NCBI RefSeq assembly: GCF_014204975.1 | Contig: NZ_JACHMM010000001.1 | Coordinates: 868,001-932,000, forward strand | Direction: 5' to 3' | From: Jiangella mangrovi | GTDB taxonomy: Bacteria > Actinomycetota > Actinomycetes > Jiangellales > Jiangellaceae | Length of the DNA: 64,000 nucleotides | Shown here: piece by piece, positions 16,876-26,614 of the stretch | Layout of the letters: the number at the start of each line of letters is the position of its first letter | Numbering within the stretch: position 1 is the stretch's first letter | Notes under the pieces: model-generated | Database searches by the model: none | Told to the model about the DNA's origin: nothing | The model's input: only the letters and a program-made list of their open reading frames with translations | Position numbers and translations under genes: made by a program

Positions 16876-18444
16876 ATGTCGAACGGTCTGCGCACGACGG
16901 CGATCGGCGCCGTCGTGGCGATGTCCCTGACGCTCGCCGCGTGTTCCGACGCGCCGCGCGACGAGACGGGCTCCGGCGGTGGAAGCGACGCCGGCACGGC
17001 CGACGCGCAAGCCGGCGGCGACCTCGTCATCGGCGCGACGTCGGACCCGGACACGCTGTTCCCGTGGCGCGCCACCCAGTTCCAGGCCGTCCAGCTGCTC
17101 GGCAACGTCTACGGCACGCTCACCGAGCTCGACGAGAACCTCGAGGTCGTCCCGGGCCTGGCGGAGTCGTGGGAGGTCTCGCCCGACGGCCTCACCGTCA
17201 CCTTCCAGCTGCGCGAGGGCGTGACCTTCGCCGACGGCAGCGCGTTCGACTCCGCGGACGTCGTGTACTCGCTCGAGGCCATCCGCGACGAGGCGACCGC
17301 CGCCGTCGCCGCCAGCACGCTCGCGCGGGTCAGCGCCGTCGCCGCGCCCGACCCGAGCACCGTCGAGCTCACCCTCAGCACGCCGGACTCCGGCCTGTTC
17401 GCCAACCTCTCCACCGTCAACATGGCGATCCTGTCCTCCGACGACACCGAGGAGGCGCTGAACACCCAGCCCAACGGCACCGGGCCGTTCACGTTCCAGG
17501 CCCGGGTCCCGAACCAGTCGGTCACGCTGGCCCGCAACGACGCCTACTGGGGCGAGCCGGCGCTGCTCGACACCGTCGAGTTCCGCGTCATCCCGGACGA
17601 GTCGTCCATCGTCTCCGCGATGCAGTCCGGCAACGTGCAGATGGCCGTCTTCGACGACCCGCTGGTGGCCGACACCGCCACCGGCCCCGACCTCACCGTG
17701 GCCGAGACGCCGCAGCTCAGCTACCACGTCCTGCAGCTCAACGCGCGCCGTGGGCCGCTGGCCGACGTCAACGCCCGGCTGGCGATCCAGTGCGCCATCG
17801 ACCGCCAGCAGGTCCTCGACACCGCCGCGCTGGGCGAGGGCGAGGTCACCGGCCCCATCACGTCGCCGGCCTATAAGTCCGACCCCGACGCCCGGCCCTG
17901 CCCCACCCGCGACCTCGACCAGGCCCGCGAGTACCTCGCCGACGCCGGGCTGGCCGACGGCTTCGCGCTGGACACCATCGTGTCGCAGGGCGAGTACGCC
18001 ACGTCGGTGAACGAGGCGCAGAACCTGCAGGCCCAGCTCGCCGAGGTCGGCATCGAGCTGACGTTCACCCCGCTGGAGTCCGGCGCCTACGTCGACCGCT
18101 GGATCGCCGCCGACTTCGACGCCGCCGTCGCCCTCAACGGCGGCCGCCCGGAGCCCGACGGCATGTACGGCCGCTACTTCACCAGCGACGGCAACCTCAA
18201 CCAGGTCGCCGGCTACAGCTCGCCGGAGCTGGACGACCTCTTCGCCCAGGGCCTGCAGGCCACCGACGAGGGCAAGCGCAAGGAGATCTACGACCAGGTC
18301 GCCCGCCACCTCGAGGACAATGCCGCCTGGGTCTGGCTGTTCACCAGCTACACCTACACCGTCACCACGAACACGCTGCAGGGATTCGTCCCGATGGCCA
18401 ACGGCTCGCTGCAGTACCTCCGGACAGCCGGCTTCACCGGCTGA
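16876..18444 (+). CDS. Family 5 extracellular solute-binding lipoprotein (muropeptide/oligopeptide importer)
   Basis: This 522-residue lipoprotein starts at the ATG at 16876, six bases after AGGAGGA; an ATG at 16861 would place the Shine-Dalgarno inside the gene. The signal peptide ends in the lipobox LAAC, so the mature protein is anchored by Cys on the outer face of the membrane. The SBP_bac_5 fold is clear: GGDLVIGATSDPDTLFPW at the start of the mature protein, ESWEVSPDGLTVTFQLREGV, and a late NEAQNLQAQLAEVGIE segment. The family binds di- and oligopeptides, nickel and sugars. Linked murQ and anmK argue for muropeptides or anhydro-MurNAc peptides as ligand (inference). Confidence 0.85.
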   Translation: MSNGLRTTAIGAVVAMSLTLAACSDAPRDETGSGGGSDAGTADAQAGGDLVIGATSDPDTLFPWRATQFQAVQLLGNVYGTLTELDENLEVVPGLAESWEVSPDGLTVTFQLREGVTFADGSAFDSADVVYSLEAIRDEATAAVAASTLARVSAVAAPDPSTVELTLSTPDSGLFANLSTVNMAILSSDDTEEALNTQPNGTGPFTFQARVPNQSVTLARNDAYWGEPALLDTVEFRVIPDESSIVSAMQSGNVQMAVFDDPLVADTATGPDLTVAETPQLSYHVLQLNARRGPLADVNARLAIQCAIDRQQVLDTAALGEGEVTGPITSPAYKSDPDARPCPTRDLDQAREYLADAGLADGFALDTIVSQGEYATSVNEAQNLQAQLAEVGIELTFTPLESGAYVDRWIAADFDAAVALNGGRPEPDGMYGRYFTSDGNLNQVAGYSSPELDDLFAQGLQATDEGKRKEIYDQVARHLEDNAAWVWLFTSYTYTVTTNTLQGFVPMANGSLQYLRTAGFTG

Positions 18445-18458
18445 CCGGGGCCGACGGC

Positions 18459-19430
18459 ATGCTCGACACCCTCCTCCACAACGGCGTCGTCCGCCGCGTC
18501 GCCCAGTCCGTGTTCACGCTGTTCGGCGTGGCCGTCGTGGTGTTCGTCGTGCTCCGGGCCATCCCGGGCGACCAGATCACCGCCAACCTCGGCACCGAGG
18601 CGGCCGCGCTGACGCCGGACCAGCGGGCCGCGCTGGAGTCGTACTACGGGCTGGACCAGCCGCTGCTCACGCAGTTCTTCGGCTGGCTGGGCAACATCCT
18701 GACCGGGAACCTCGGCTTCTCGGCGCGGGCGCAGACCAGCGTCGCCGACCTGACGCTGCAGGCGCTGCCGGTGACGTTCGAGCTGGCGGTGCTGTCGATC
18801 CTGCTGGCACTGGTCATCGGGATCCCGCTGGGCATGCTGTCGGCATCGCGGCCGAACTCCGCACGCGACGCCACCGGTCAGGTCGTCGGGCTGGCCGGAC
18901 TGTCGGTCCCGGCGTTCCTGCTGGCCACGACGCTGACCTCGGTGCTGGCGTCGCGGTTCGGCTTCAACCCCAACGGTGAGCCGTTCGCGCGGTTCTTCGA
19001 CGACCCGCTGCTGAACCTGCAGCAGATGCTGCTGCCGTCGCTGGTCCTCGGGTTCGGCGTCGCCGCGCCGATCCTGCGGACCACCCGGACGGCGGTCCTC
19101 GAGGTCGCCTCCGACGACTTCGTCCGGACCGCCCGCGCCAAGGGCGTCCCAGCCCGGCGGCTGCAGATCCGGCACGTGCTGCGCAACGCGCTGGTGCCGA
19201 TCGCCACCATGACCGGGCTGCAGTTCGGCTACCTGCTCGGTGGCGCCGTGGTGGTCGAGCAGATCTTCTCCATCCCCGGCATCGGCCGGCAGGTTCTGCT
19301 GGGCATCCAGCAGAACGAGTACGCGTTGGTGCAGAGCACCGTGCTGGTCATCGCGCTGGCCTTCGTGCTGGTCAACCTCCTCACCGACCTGCTGTACCGG
19401 ATCATCGACCCCAGGGTGCGCGCCGCATGA
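18459..19430 (+). CDS. Dpp/Opp-type ABC importer permease 1
   Basis: This 323-residue protein has six membrane helices and the long extracytoplasmic loop after helix 1 that marks DppB/OppB proteins (PGDQITANLG, then LGLDQPLLTQF-like). The cytoplasmic EAA loop is near SDDFVRTARAKGVPARRLQIRHVLRNAL. It forms the channel with the next permease. It starts 14 bp after the binding-protein stop and its own stop overlaps the next ATG by 4 bp. The substrate is judged from neighbours, not from the permease itself. Confidence 0.9.
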   Translation: MLDTLLHNGVVRRVAQSVFTLFGVAVVVFVVLRAIPGDQITANLGTEAAALTPDQRAALESYYGLDQPLLTQFFGWLGNILTGNLGFSARAQTSVADLTLQALPVTFELAVLSILLALVIGIPLGMLSASRPNSARDATGQVVGLAGLSVPAFLLATTLTSVLASRFGFNPNGEPFARFFDDPLLNLQQMLLPSLVLGFGVAAPILRTTRTAVLEVASDDFVRTARAKGVPARRLQIRHVLRNALVPIATMTGLQFGYLLGGAVVVEQIFSIPGIGRQVLLGIQQNEYALVQSTVLVIALAFVLVNLLTDLLYRIIDPRVRAA

Positions 19431-20320
19431 CCACCACCGACCAGATCCCCGACGTCGCACCGACCCGGGTCAGCGCCCGCGGGCTGCTGCGCGCCCTGAC
19501 CCGCAGCCGGGTCACGCTCGCCGGCCTGGTGATCACGGGCGTGCTCGCCGTCGTCGCCGTGCTGGCGCTGCTCGGCGCGCTGCCGCACGACCCGCTCGCG
19601 CAGGACCCGCCCAACCGGCTGCTGGCGCCGTCGGCCGAGTACTGGTTCGGCACCGACCAGTTCGGCCGCGACGTCTTCTCGCGGGTGGCCGCGGGCGTGG
19701 GCAACTCCGCGCGGATCGCCGTCGTGGCGGTGGCCATCTCGGCCATCGTGGGGACCGCGGCCGGGCTGGTCGCCGGCTTCTACCGGGGCTTCTCCGACAC
19801 CGCGATCGGCGGCGTGACGAACATCCTGTTCGCCTTCCCGCCGCTGCTGCTCGCGCTGGCGCTGGCCTCGGTCTTCCAGCGCACCTGGTTCACCGTGGCG
19901 GTGGCCATCGCCATCGTCTACACGCCGATCTTCGTCCGGGTCACCCGCGGGCCGGTGCTGTCACTGCGCGAGATCGACTACGTCCGCGCGGCCGTGAGCA
20001 CGGGGCAGAGCCGGCCGGCGGTCATGCTCAAGCACGTCCTGCCGAACATCACGTCCATCATCATCGTGCAGGTCACGCTCTCGTTGTCGTGGGCCGTGCT
20101 CACCGAGGCGTCACTGAGCTTCCTCGGGCTGGGCACACCGCCGCCGGCGCCGTCGCTGGGCTCGATGATCTTCGAGGCACGCACACTCGTGACCGTGGCA
20201 CCCTGGACCATGCTCGCGCCCGGCCTGGTGGTCGTGGCGCTGATCGCAGGACTGAACCTGCTCGGCGACGGGTTGCGCGACCGGTACGACCGGCGCGGCC
20301 GGGGCGCGGGCGCGCGATGA
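19427..20320 (+). CDS. Dpp/Opp-type ABC importer permease 2
   Basis: This 297-residue protein belongs to the DppC/OppC family: an N-terminal cytoplasmic segment, helix 1 near residues 25-45, then [16 protein letters not shown] (a family signature) and the EAA loop [16 protein letters not shown]. It pairs with the upstream permease to make the transmembrane path. Both ends overlap neighbouring genes by 4 bp (ATGA at 19427 and 20317), showing tight translational coupling through the operon. Confidence 0.9.
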   Translation: MTTTDQIPDVAPTRVSARGLLRALTRSRVTLAGLVITGVLAVVAVLALLGALPHDPLAQDPPNRLLAPSAEYWFGTDQFGRDVFSRVAAGVGNSARIAVVAVAISAIVGTAAGLVAGFYRGFSDTAIGGVTNILFAFPPLLLALALASVFQRTWFTVAVAIAIVYTPIFVRVTRGPVLSLREIDYVRAAVSTGQSRPAVMLKHVLPNITSIIIVQVTLSLSWAVLTEASLSFLGLGTPPPAPSLGSMIFEARTLVTVAPWTMLAPGLVVVALIAGLNLLGDGLRDRYDRRGRGAGAR

Positions 20321-21228
20321 CGGACGGAGACGGCCGCACGCCGCCGGACACCGAGGCGATCGACCCGCGCTACGCCGCTCTCGACGAGGCACCGGTGGCC
20401 GAGCTCGCGCGGCTCATGAACGAGGCCGACTCGACGGTGCCGGCGGCGGTCGCCCGCGAGCTGCCGCGGATCAGCGCCGCCATCGAGGCCATCGTCGAGC
20501 GCGTCGGCGCCGGCGGCCGGCTCGTCTACGTGGGCGCGGGCACGTCCGGCCGGCTCGGCGTGCTGGACGCCTCGGAGTCCCGCCCGACCTTCAACGTCGG
20601 CCCGGACGAGGTGATCGCCGTCATCGCGGGCGGGCCGGAGGCCATCGCCGGCGCCGTCGAGGGGGCCGAGGACGACGCCGACGCGGGTGCGCAGGCCATG
20701 ACCGACGCCGGCATCGGTCATGCCGACGCCGTGGTCGGCCTCGCCACCAGCGGGCGGACGCCGTACGTGCTCGGCGCGGTCCAGCGGGCCCGCGAGCTCG
20801 GCGCGCTGACCGTCGGGGTGTCGTGCAACCACCAGACCGAGCTGAGCGCGGCCGTCGACCACCCCGTCGAGGTCGTCGTCGGACCCGAGGTCCTGAGCGG
20901 CTCGACCCGGCTGAAGGCAGGCACCGCCCAGAAGCTGGTGCTCAACATGATCTCCACCATCACGATGGTCCGGCTCGGGAAGACCTACCGCGGCCTCATG
21001 GTCGACCTCCGGGCCAGCAACGACAAGCTGCGCGGCCGGGCGACGCGGATCGTGTCCGCGCTGACCGGCGCCCGCCCCGACCAGGCGCGGGCGATGCTCG
21101 CGAGCTCCGGCTACGACGTCCGCACCGCCGTCCTTCGGCTGCGGCTCGGCCTCGACCACGAGACGGCCACCGAGCGGCTGCGGGCCGCGGACGGGCGGCT
21201 GCGCGACGCACTGGGAGAACACGCATGA
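20317..21228 (+). CDS. murQ: N-acetylmuramic acid 6-phosphate etherase
   Basis: This 303-residue protein has a SIS domain: [20 protein letters not shown] near residues 68-87, [14 protein letters not shown], and the conserved [17 protein letters not shown] stretch. MurQ splits the D-lactyl ether of MurNAc-6-phosphate to give GlcNAc-6-phosphate and D-lactate, the committed step of cell-wall sugar recycling; the DASES segment holds a family-conserved Glu. Length and motifs match MurQ throughout. It overlaps the permease gene before it and anmK after it by 4 bp each. Its substrate comes from AnmK, encoded next, or from imported MurNAc after phosphorylation. Confidence 0.95.
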   Translation: MTDGDGRTPPDTEAIDPRYAALDEAPVAELARLMNEADSTVPAAVARELPRISAAIEAIVERVGAGGRLVYVGAGTSGRLGVLDASESRPTFNVGPDEVIAVIAGGPEAIAGAVEGAEDDADAGAQAMTDAGIGHADAVVGLATSGRTPYVLGAVQRARELGALTVGVSCNHQTELSAAVDHPVEVVVGPEVLSGSTRLKAGTAQKLVLNMISTITMVRLGKTYRGLMVDLRASNDKLRGRATRIVSALTGARPDQARAMLASSGYDVRTAVLRLRLGLDHETATERLRAADGRLRDALGEHA

Positions 21229-22400
21229 GGGTCCTCGGTCTGATCTCCGGCACGTCGCACGACGGCATCGACGCCGCGACCGTCGACTTCACCGTCGACG
21301 ACGACATCCTGCACGGCCGCGTCGTGCACCTGTCGTCGACGCCGTACGCGCCGCGGCTGCGGGCCCGGCTGCTGGCGGCGCTGCCGCCGGCACCGGTCGA
21401 CCTGGCCGAGGTCGCCGTCCTCGACACCCTCATCGGCCAGGCGTTCGCCGACGCCGCCGCGGCGGCGCTCGACGCGGGCGGACCGGCCGACCTGATCACC
21501 TCGCACGGCCAGACGGTCTTCCATTGGGTCGAGGGCACCAAGGCGCTCGGCACGCTGCAGCTCGGCCAGCCGGCCTGGATCGCCGAGCGCACCGGCACGC
21601 CGGTGCTGTCCGACGTGCGCATCCGCGACATCACCGCCGGCGGGCACGGCGCGCCGCTGGTGTCGATCCTCGATGACCTGCTGCTGCGCGGTCTCGACGG
21701 CGTCCCCGCGGCGCTCAACCTCGGCGGCATCTCCAACGTGACGGTGCTGGGCCCCGCCGGGCTGCACGCGTACGACATCGGCCCCGCCAACGCGCTCGTC
21801 GACGCCGTGGTGACGGCGCACGGGCTGCACCCCGCGGGCTACGACGACGGCGGCCGGATCGCCGCGGCGGGCACCGTCGACCCCGCCCTCCTCGACGTGC
21901 TGCTGGCCGAGCCGTACTACCGGCTCCCAGCGCCCAAGAGCACCGGCAAGGAGCTGTTCCACCTGGGTTATATCGAGGACGCGGTCGCGCGCGCCGGCCT
22001 GACCCCGGAGCCGGCCGACCTCGTCGCCACGCTCACCGAGCTGACCGTGCGCACCGTCGCCGACGCGGTCCGGGCCGAGGGCGTCACCACTGTGGTGGTG
22101 TCCGGCGGCGGCGTGCGCAACCCGGTGCTCGTCGAGGGCCTGCGCCGGGCGCTGCCGGACACGCGGCTGATCCCGTCGGACGACCTGGGCGCGCCGGCCG
22201 GTGAGAAGGAGGCCATCGCGTTCGCCCTCATCGGCTGGTGCAGCGCACACGGCCTGCCCGGCACGGTGCCCGGCGGCACGGGTGCCACCGCGCCGCGGAT
22301 CCTCGGCACGTTCACGCCCGGCGCCGGTCCGCTGCGGTTGCCCGACCCGCTGGCGACGATGCCGTCGGCAGTGACGCTGCGCGGTGCGGCGACGCCATGA
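21225..22400 (+). CDS. anmK: Anhydro-N-acetylmuramic acid kinase
   Basis: This 391-residue protein starts with [18 protein letters not shown], the ATP/substrate motif of AnmK, and contains [25 protein letters not shown] and [17 protein letters not shown]. AnmK opens the 1,6-anhydro ring of anhydro-MurNAc and phosphorylates O6 to give MurNAc-6-phosphate for MurQ. Its presence means that products of lytic transglycosylases are handled, not only lysozyme products. It overlaps murQ and the next gene by ATGA. No NagZ or amidase gene lies in the operon, so these steps are encoded elsewhere or done by the downstream hydrolase. Confidence 0.95.
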   Translation: MRVLGLISGTSHDGIDAATVDFTVDDDILHGRVVHLSSTPYAPRLRARLLAALPPAPVDLAEVAVLDTLIGQAFADAAAAALDAGGPADLITSHGQTVFHWVEGTKALGTLQLGQPAWIAERTGTPVLSDVRIRDITAGGHGAPLVSILDDLLLRGLDGVPAALNLGGISNVTVLGPAGLHAYDIGPANALVDAVVTAHGLHPAGYDDGGRIAAAGTVDPALLDVLLAEPYYRLPAPKSTGKELFHLGYIEDAVARAGLTPEPADLVATLTELTVRTVADAVRAEGVTTVVVSGGGVRNPVLVEGLRRALPDTRLIPSDDLGAPAGEKEAIAFALIGWCSAHGLPGTVPGGTGATAPRILGTFTPGAGPLRLPDPLATMPSAVTLRGAATP

Positions 22401-23977
22401 CGCCATCCGTGCGCGCCGCCACCGCCGCCGACCTGGACGACGTCGTCCGGGTCTTCCTGGCCTGCTGGCGCACCAGCTATGCCGAGACGCTGCCGGCGCG
22501 CCTGGTCGCGTCGATGACGGACGAGCGTGCCCGGGCGCTGTGGCGCCGCGCGGCCGAGTCCGCCCGGCCCGGCGAGCTGCTGGTCGCGGTCGACGACGGC
22601 GTGACCGTGGGTGTCACGCGCTCCGCGGCCACCGGCTCCGGCGAGGGCGCCGTCCACTCCTTGTACGTGCACCCCGACGCCCAGGGCCGCGGCGCCGGCG
22701 CCCGGTTGCTGGCCGAGGCGGTGCGCCGGCTGGGCGAGCGCGGCGTGAGGGTGGCCCGGCTCTGGGTGTTCCGCGACAACACGCCGTCGCGTCGGTTCTA
22801 CGCGTCGCAGGGCTGGGCCGCCGACGGCGCGGAGCGGGTGCAGGACGAGTTCGGCGAGCCCGAGCTGCAGCTGACCCGGCCGGTCCCCGGCCCCGCCGCG
22901 CATCCCGCCGTCACCGGCGCCGTCGAACGGATCCTCGAACCCGGGCCGACGTGGACGCCACCGGGCGGCGCCGTCGTCATGGTGCGCACGTCCGCGGGCA
23001 CCTACGCCCACGCCGCCGGCGACCGGCTGACCGGCGCCCCCATGACCGTCGCGACCGTGCACGACCTCGCCTCGGTGACGAAACTGGTCACGACCGCGAT
23101 GTGCCTGCGGCTGGTGTCGTCCGGGCGACTCGGGCTCGACGACGACGTGCGCGCGCACCTGCCGTCGTTCGCCCACGCCGTCACCGTCCGGCAGCTGCTG
23201 CTGCACCGCGCCGGGCTGTGGGAGTGGTGGCCGTTCTACGTCCGTGCGGCCCACGCAGAGGCGGCGTACGCGGAGCTCGACACGCTGCCGTTGCGCTACC
23301 CGCCGGACACCGGGCGGCACTACTCCGACCTCGGCTTCATGCTGCTCGGGCGCATCGTCGCCGCGGTCACCGGCGGCGGGCTGCGCGCGGCCGTCCGCGA
23401 CCTGGTCGCGGAGCCGCTGGGCCTGCCGACCCTCGGCTACGGTCCGCGCACCGACGACGAACTCGCGGCCGGTGCGGACGGCGACGCCGTCGAGCGCCGC
23501 ATGCTCGCCACGTCGACGCCGTACCCCGTCCCGTTCGGGCTCGGCGACATGGACCGCTGGCGCGACGGACTCGTCGTCGGCACCGCCGCCGACGGCAACG
23601 CGTTCCACGCGCTCGACGGCGTGAGCGGCCACGCCGGGCTGTTCGCCTCGGCGCCGGACCTGCTGGCGTTCGCCGCCGCGGCCGCCGGGACCGACCCGGC
23701 GCTGCTCGCCGAGGGACCCGATGCCGGACAGGCGCTCGGCTGGCGCACGGACACGCTGCGGGCCGGGCCGGACACCGTCGAGCTGCGCTACCACCCCGGC
23801 TACACCGGGACCACCGTCGCCATGGTCCCGGGTCACGCCATCGCGTTCGTCGTCGCGACGAACCGGCTGGTGACGCCGGGCGAGCCTGCGACCAACGACC
23901 ACCTCCGCCAGGTCACCGCCGCCGCGGTCGAGGACCTGCTGTACGCCCCCGTCACGACACCGACGAGGTACCCATGA
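22397..23977 (+). CDS. Fusion of GNAT acetyltransferase and class C beta-lactamase-fold hydrolase
   Basis: This 526-residue protein starts at the ATG at 22397, overlapping anmK. Residues 1-160 are a GNAT domain with the acetyl-CoA loop [19 protein letters not shown] and the RFYASQGW strand. After a short linker, residues ~175-520 are a serine hydrolase of the beta-lactamase/DD-peptidase fold with the S-x-x-K motif in [11 protein letters not shown], a Tyr motif in [10 protein letters not shown] and a late HAGLF. No signal peptide is present, so it acts in the cytoplasm. In Bacillus, a beta-lactamase-fold protein (AmlB/YbbE) also sits in the murQ operon. A role in trimming or acetylating imported muropeptides is inferred; the fusion is unusual. 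Confidence 0.8.
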   Translation: MTPSVRAATAADLDDVVRVFLACWRTSYAETLPARLVASMTDERARALWRRAAESARPGELLVAVDDGVTVGVTRSAATGSGEGAVHSLYVHPDAQGRGAGARLLAEAVRRLGERGVRVARLWVFRDNTPSRRFYASQGWAADGAERVQDEFGEPELQLTRPVPGPAAHPAVTGAVERILEPGPTWTPPGGAVVMVRTSAGTYAHAAGDRLTGAPMTVATVHDLASVTKLVTTAMCLRLVSSGRLGLDDDVRAHLPSFAHAVTVRQLLLHRAGLWEWWPFYVRAAHAEAAYAELDTLPLRYPPDTGRHYSDLGFMLLGRIVAAVTGGGLRAAVRDLVAEPLGLPTLGYGPRTDDELAAGADGDAVERRMLATSTPYPVPFGLGDMDRWRDGLVVGTAADGNAFHALDGVSGHAGLFASAPDLLAFAAAAAGTDPALLAEGPDAGQALGWRTDTLRAGPDTVELRYHPGYTGTTVAMVPGHAIAFVVATNRLVTPGEPATNDHLRQVTAAAVEDLLYAPVTTPTRYP

Positions 23978-25602
23978 CGACCGACCCGCTGCTCTCGATC
24001 CGCGACCTCTCCGTCACGTTCGCCACGCCGGCCGGCCCGGTGCCCGCCGTCACCGGGGTCAGCCTCGACCTGGCCGCCGGCCGGACGCTCGCGGTGGTCG
24101 GCGAGTCCGGCTCGGGCAAGTCGACGACGGCCGCGGCCATCAACCGCCTGCTGCCGGGCAACGGCACGATCACCTCCGGCTCGATCCACTTCGACGGCCG
24201 CGACCTCACCACGGCGAGCGAGCGCGAGCTGGTCGCGATCCGCGGCGCCCGCATCGGGCTGATCCCGCAGGACCCGATGTCGAACCTCAACCCGATGCAA
24301 CGGATCGGCACCCAGATCGCCGAGGCGCTCGAGGTGCACGGGCGCACCACCGGCCGAGCGACCGACCGGCGCGTCGTCGAGCTGCTCGACCTGGTCGGCA
24401 TCCCCGAGCCGGAGCGGCGGGCCCGGCAGTTCCCGCACGAGTTCTCCGGCGGCATGCGCCAGCGCGCGCTCATCGCGATGGGGCTGGCCTGCGAGCCGTC
24501 CCTGCTGATCGCCGACGAGCCGACCTCGGCACTCGACGTCACGGTCCAGCGGCGGATCCTCGACCAGCTCGACACCCTGACCGACCGCATGGGCACCGCC
24601 GTCTTCCTCATCACCCACGACCTCGGCCTCGCCGCCGAGCGAGCGGACACCGTCGTGGTCATGTACCGCGGCGAGATCGTCGAGACCGGGCCGGCCCGCG
24701 ACATCCTGGAGAACCCGCAGCACGACTACACGAAGGCGCTGATCGCCGCCGCGCCGAGCCTCAGCTCGCGCGAGCTGGTCCGCCCCGCGGAGGGTCGTCC
24801 GGCCGAGATCGGGCCGCTGGTCGAGGTGAGCGGGCTGTCCAAGGAGTTCGCCATCCGCTCCGGCCGGGGCCGCAAGCAGTCCTTCCTCGCCGTCGACGAT
24901 GTCGGCTTCACCATCCCGCGGCGCCAGACGGTCTCGCTGGTCGGCGAGTCCGGCTCCGGCAAGTCGACGACGGCGAACCTGCTGCTCGGGCTCGAGGACG
25001 CGACCTCGGGGTCGGTCCGGTTCGACGGCGCCGAGCTGGTCGGCATGAGCCGGCGGGAGCTGTTCGCGTTCCGCCGCCGGGTCCAGCCGGTGTTCCAGAA
25101 CCCGTACTCGTCGCTCGACCCCCGCTACACCGTGCTGCGCTCGATCACCGAGCCGCTGCAGGTGCACGACATCGGCGACGCGCGGTCGCGGCGGCAGCGC
25201 GCGCACGAGCTGCTCGACCAGGTCGCGCTGCCGCCTGAGACCGCCGAGCGGCTTCCGCACGAGCTCAGCGGCGGGCAGCGCCAGCGCGTGGCGATCGCGC
25301 GGGCGCTGGCGCTGGAGCCCGAGCTGGTCATCCTCGACGAGGCGGTCTCGGCGCTGGACGTGATCGTGCAGAACCAGATCCTCGAGCTGCTCGCGGGGCT
25401 CCAGCAGCGGCTGGGGCTGAGCTACCTGCTGATCAGCCACGATCTCGCCGTCGTCCGGATGCTCTCGCACCAGGTGCACGTCATGCAGCGCGGCCGCATC
25501 GTCGAGAGCGGCACGCCTGCCCAGATCTTCGACGACCCGCGCGAGGACTACACCCGCGAACTGCTCAGCGCCATCCCCGGCGAGCGCCGCGCCGCGTCCT
25601 GA
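23974..25602 (+). CDS. Fused double ATPase of the Dpp/Opp-type importer (DppD-DppF)
   Basis: This 542-residue protein contains two full ABC ATPase domains: Walker A GESGSGKSTTAA and signature FSGGMRQRALIAMG in the first half, GESGSGKSTTANLLLG and LSGGQRQRVAIARALA in the second, each with a Walker B and H-loop (LITHDLGLAAER, LISHDLAVVRML). It energises the importer encoded upstream by the binding protein and the two permeases. It begins inside the stop codon of the preceding gene. It is the last gene of the operon; 46 bp separate it from the MerR gene, which has its own promoter. Confidence 0.92.
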   Translation: MTTDPLLSIRDLSVTFATPAGPVPAVTGVSLDLAAGRTLAVVGESGSGKSTTAAAINRLLPGNGTITSGSIHFDGRDLTTASERELVAIRGARIGLIPQDPMSNLNPMQRIGTQIAEALEVHGRTTGRATDRRVVELLDLVGIPEPERRARQFPHEFSGGMRQRALIAMGLACEPSLLIADEPTSALDVTVQRRILDQLDTLTDRMGTAVFLITHDLGLAAERADTVVVMYRGEIVETGPARDILENPQHDYTKALIAAAPSLSSRELVRPAEGRPAEIGPLVEVSGLSKEFAIRSGRGRKQSFLAVDDVGFTIPRRQTVSLVGESGSGKSTTANLLLGLEDATSGSVRFDGAELVGMSRRELFAFRRRVQPVFQNPYSSLDPRYTVLRSITEPLQVHDIGDARSRRQRAHELLDQVALPPETAERLPHELSGGQRQRVAIARALALEPELVILDEAVSALDVIVQNQILELLAGLQQRLGLSYLLISHDLAVVRMLSHQVHVMQRGRIVESGTPAQIFDDPREDYTRELLSAIPGERRAAS

Positions 25603-25611
25603 CGGCCGTTC

Positions 25612-25642
25612 TTGCCTTGACGCACACGTCAAGGATTACCGT
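25612..25642 (+). promoter_or_regulatory. MerR-type promoter with palindromic operator
   Basis: A TTGCCT -35 (25612-25617) and a TACCGT -10 (25637-25642) are separated by 19 bp, the stretched spacing of MerR-activated promoters. The spacer contains CCTTGAC-N6-GTCAAGG (25615-25634), a perfect 7-bp inverted repeat. The ATG follows the -10 by six bases, so the mRNA should be leaderless. Confidence 0.7.
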
Positions 25643-25648
25643 CGAGAC

Positions 25649-26023
25649 ATGCGTATCGGCGACCTCGCCCAGCGGACCGGCACCACCACCCGGGCCCTGC
25701 GGTTCTACGAGTCACAGGGCCTACTCATGGCGCAGCGCGCCCCCAACGGCTACCGCGAGTACGACGATGACGACCTACGACTGGTCGCGGAGATCCAGGC
25801 GCTGCAGGGCATCGGGTTCAGCCTCGACGACACCCGCCCGTTCGTCGACTGCCTGCGCTCGGGGCACGACTCCGGCGACGCGTGCGCGGACTCCCTCGAG
25901 ACCTACCGGCGCAAGCTGGCCGAGGTCGACGGGGTGCTCGCGCGGCTGACCGAGGTCCGCGCGAGCATCCAGGCCAAGCTCCACGACGCGCAGGCCCGGC
26001 ACGAGGGTGAGGGCGGCCGATGA
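25649..26023 (+). CDS. MerR-family regulator with Cys pair, probably thiol/redox responsive
   Basis: This 124-residue protein has a typical MerR winged helix (MRIGDLAQRTGTTTRALRFY, residues 1-20; then NGYREYDDDD) followed by a dimerisation coil. Two Cys, C68 and C79, bracket a His/Asp/Gly loop (DCLRSGHDSGDAC), the place where MerR relatives sense metals or thiol oxidation. Its gene overlaps the thioredoxin gene by ATGA, and its promoter carries a MerR-type operator with 19-bp spacing, so autoregulation and control of the thioredoxin are likely. A metal sensor is possible, but the partner gene favours redox. Confidence 0.8.
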   Translation: MRIGDLAQRTGTTTRALRFYESQGLLMAQRAPNGYREYDDDDLRLVAEIQALQGIGFSLDDTRPFVDCLRSGHDSGDACADSLETYRRKLAEVDGVLARLTEVRASIQAKLHDAQARHEGEGGR

Positions 26024-26343
26024 CGGTCACGGTGACGGACGAGACCTTCGAGCGCGAGGTGCTGCGCAGCGAGCTGCCGGTGCTGGTCGACTTCTGGGCG
26101 CAGTGGTGCCCGCCCTGCCACATGATCGCGCCCATGCTCGACGAGCTGGCCCGCGAGCTCGACGGCATCGTCGCGATCCGCAAGGTCAACACCGACGAGC
26201 ACCCCGACCTCGGCGCCCGCTACCGCGTCATGTCGCTGCCCACCCTCATGCTGTTCGTCGACGGAGAGCCGGTGCAGGCCCTCGTCGGGGCGCGTCCCAA
26301 GGCGCGGCTCCTGAAGGAGCTCGAGGACGCCCTGTCCCGCTAG
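26020..26343 (+). CDS. Thioredoxin with WCPPC active site
   Basis: This 107-residue protein is a complete thioredoxin fold: VLVDFWAQWCPPCHMIAPML with catalytic Cys30 and Cys33, and the cis-Pro region VMSLPTLMLFVDGE. The central dipeptide is PP instead of the usual GP, which normally shifts the redox potential and partner choice. It is cotranslated with the MerR gene (4-bp overlap) and so is probably induced by the signal that regulator senses. No thioredoxin reductase lies nearby. A cytoplasmic disulfide reductase role follows from the family. Confidence 0.92.
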   Translation: MTVTVTDETFEREVLRSELPVLVDFWAQWCPPCHMIAPMLDELARELDGIVAIRKVNTDEHPDLGARYRVMSLPTLMLFVDGEPVQALVGARPKARLLKELEDALSR

Positions 26344-26369
26344 GGAGTCTCTGACGGGACCTGGTCACC

Positions 26370-26389
26370 GCGGGCGTGCCGCTGCCCGC
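26370..26389 (+). terminator. Weak hairpin after the thioredoxin gene
   Basis: GCGGGC and GCCCGC form a 6-bp stem with an 8-base loop 27 bp after the thioredoxin stop. There is no T-run. The rest of the gap to 26480 shows nothing else. Confidence 0.3.
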
Positions 26390-26479
26390 AGAGATCTCAC
26401 CTTGACGTGGCTCGAGCGTGCACCGGGCCTTGGCACGGAGGTGAGTGCCTGACTGATCAGCGGCCCGTGTCCGGCCGCG

Positions 26480-26531
26480 ATGATCATCCAGGATCGGTGG
26501 TGTCATGACCCCACCAATCCTGGACGATCAT
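26480..26531. repeat. Long intergenic palindrome (21-bp arms)
   Basis: Arms at 26480-26500 and 26511-26531 match in 19 of 21 positions around a 10-base loop (TGTCATGACC, itself partly palindromic). No transposase is nearby. It lies between the thioredoxin gene and the VOC remnant. It could be a REP-like or mobile-element scar, or a terminator for both strands. Confidence 0.6.
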
Positions 26532-26614
26532 GGAGATCGGGGCGGCAGCGACACCAGGGCGCGGCACCCGCAGGGGTGACCCACGGCGGACCGCCGACGA
26601 CCGCCAGACACGTT

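Noticed and set aside
26480-26531. Terminal inverted repeat of an insertion sequence
   Set aside because: The arms lie 10 bp apart with no transposase between or near them, so there is no evidence of a complete element.
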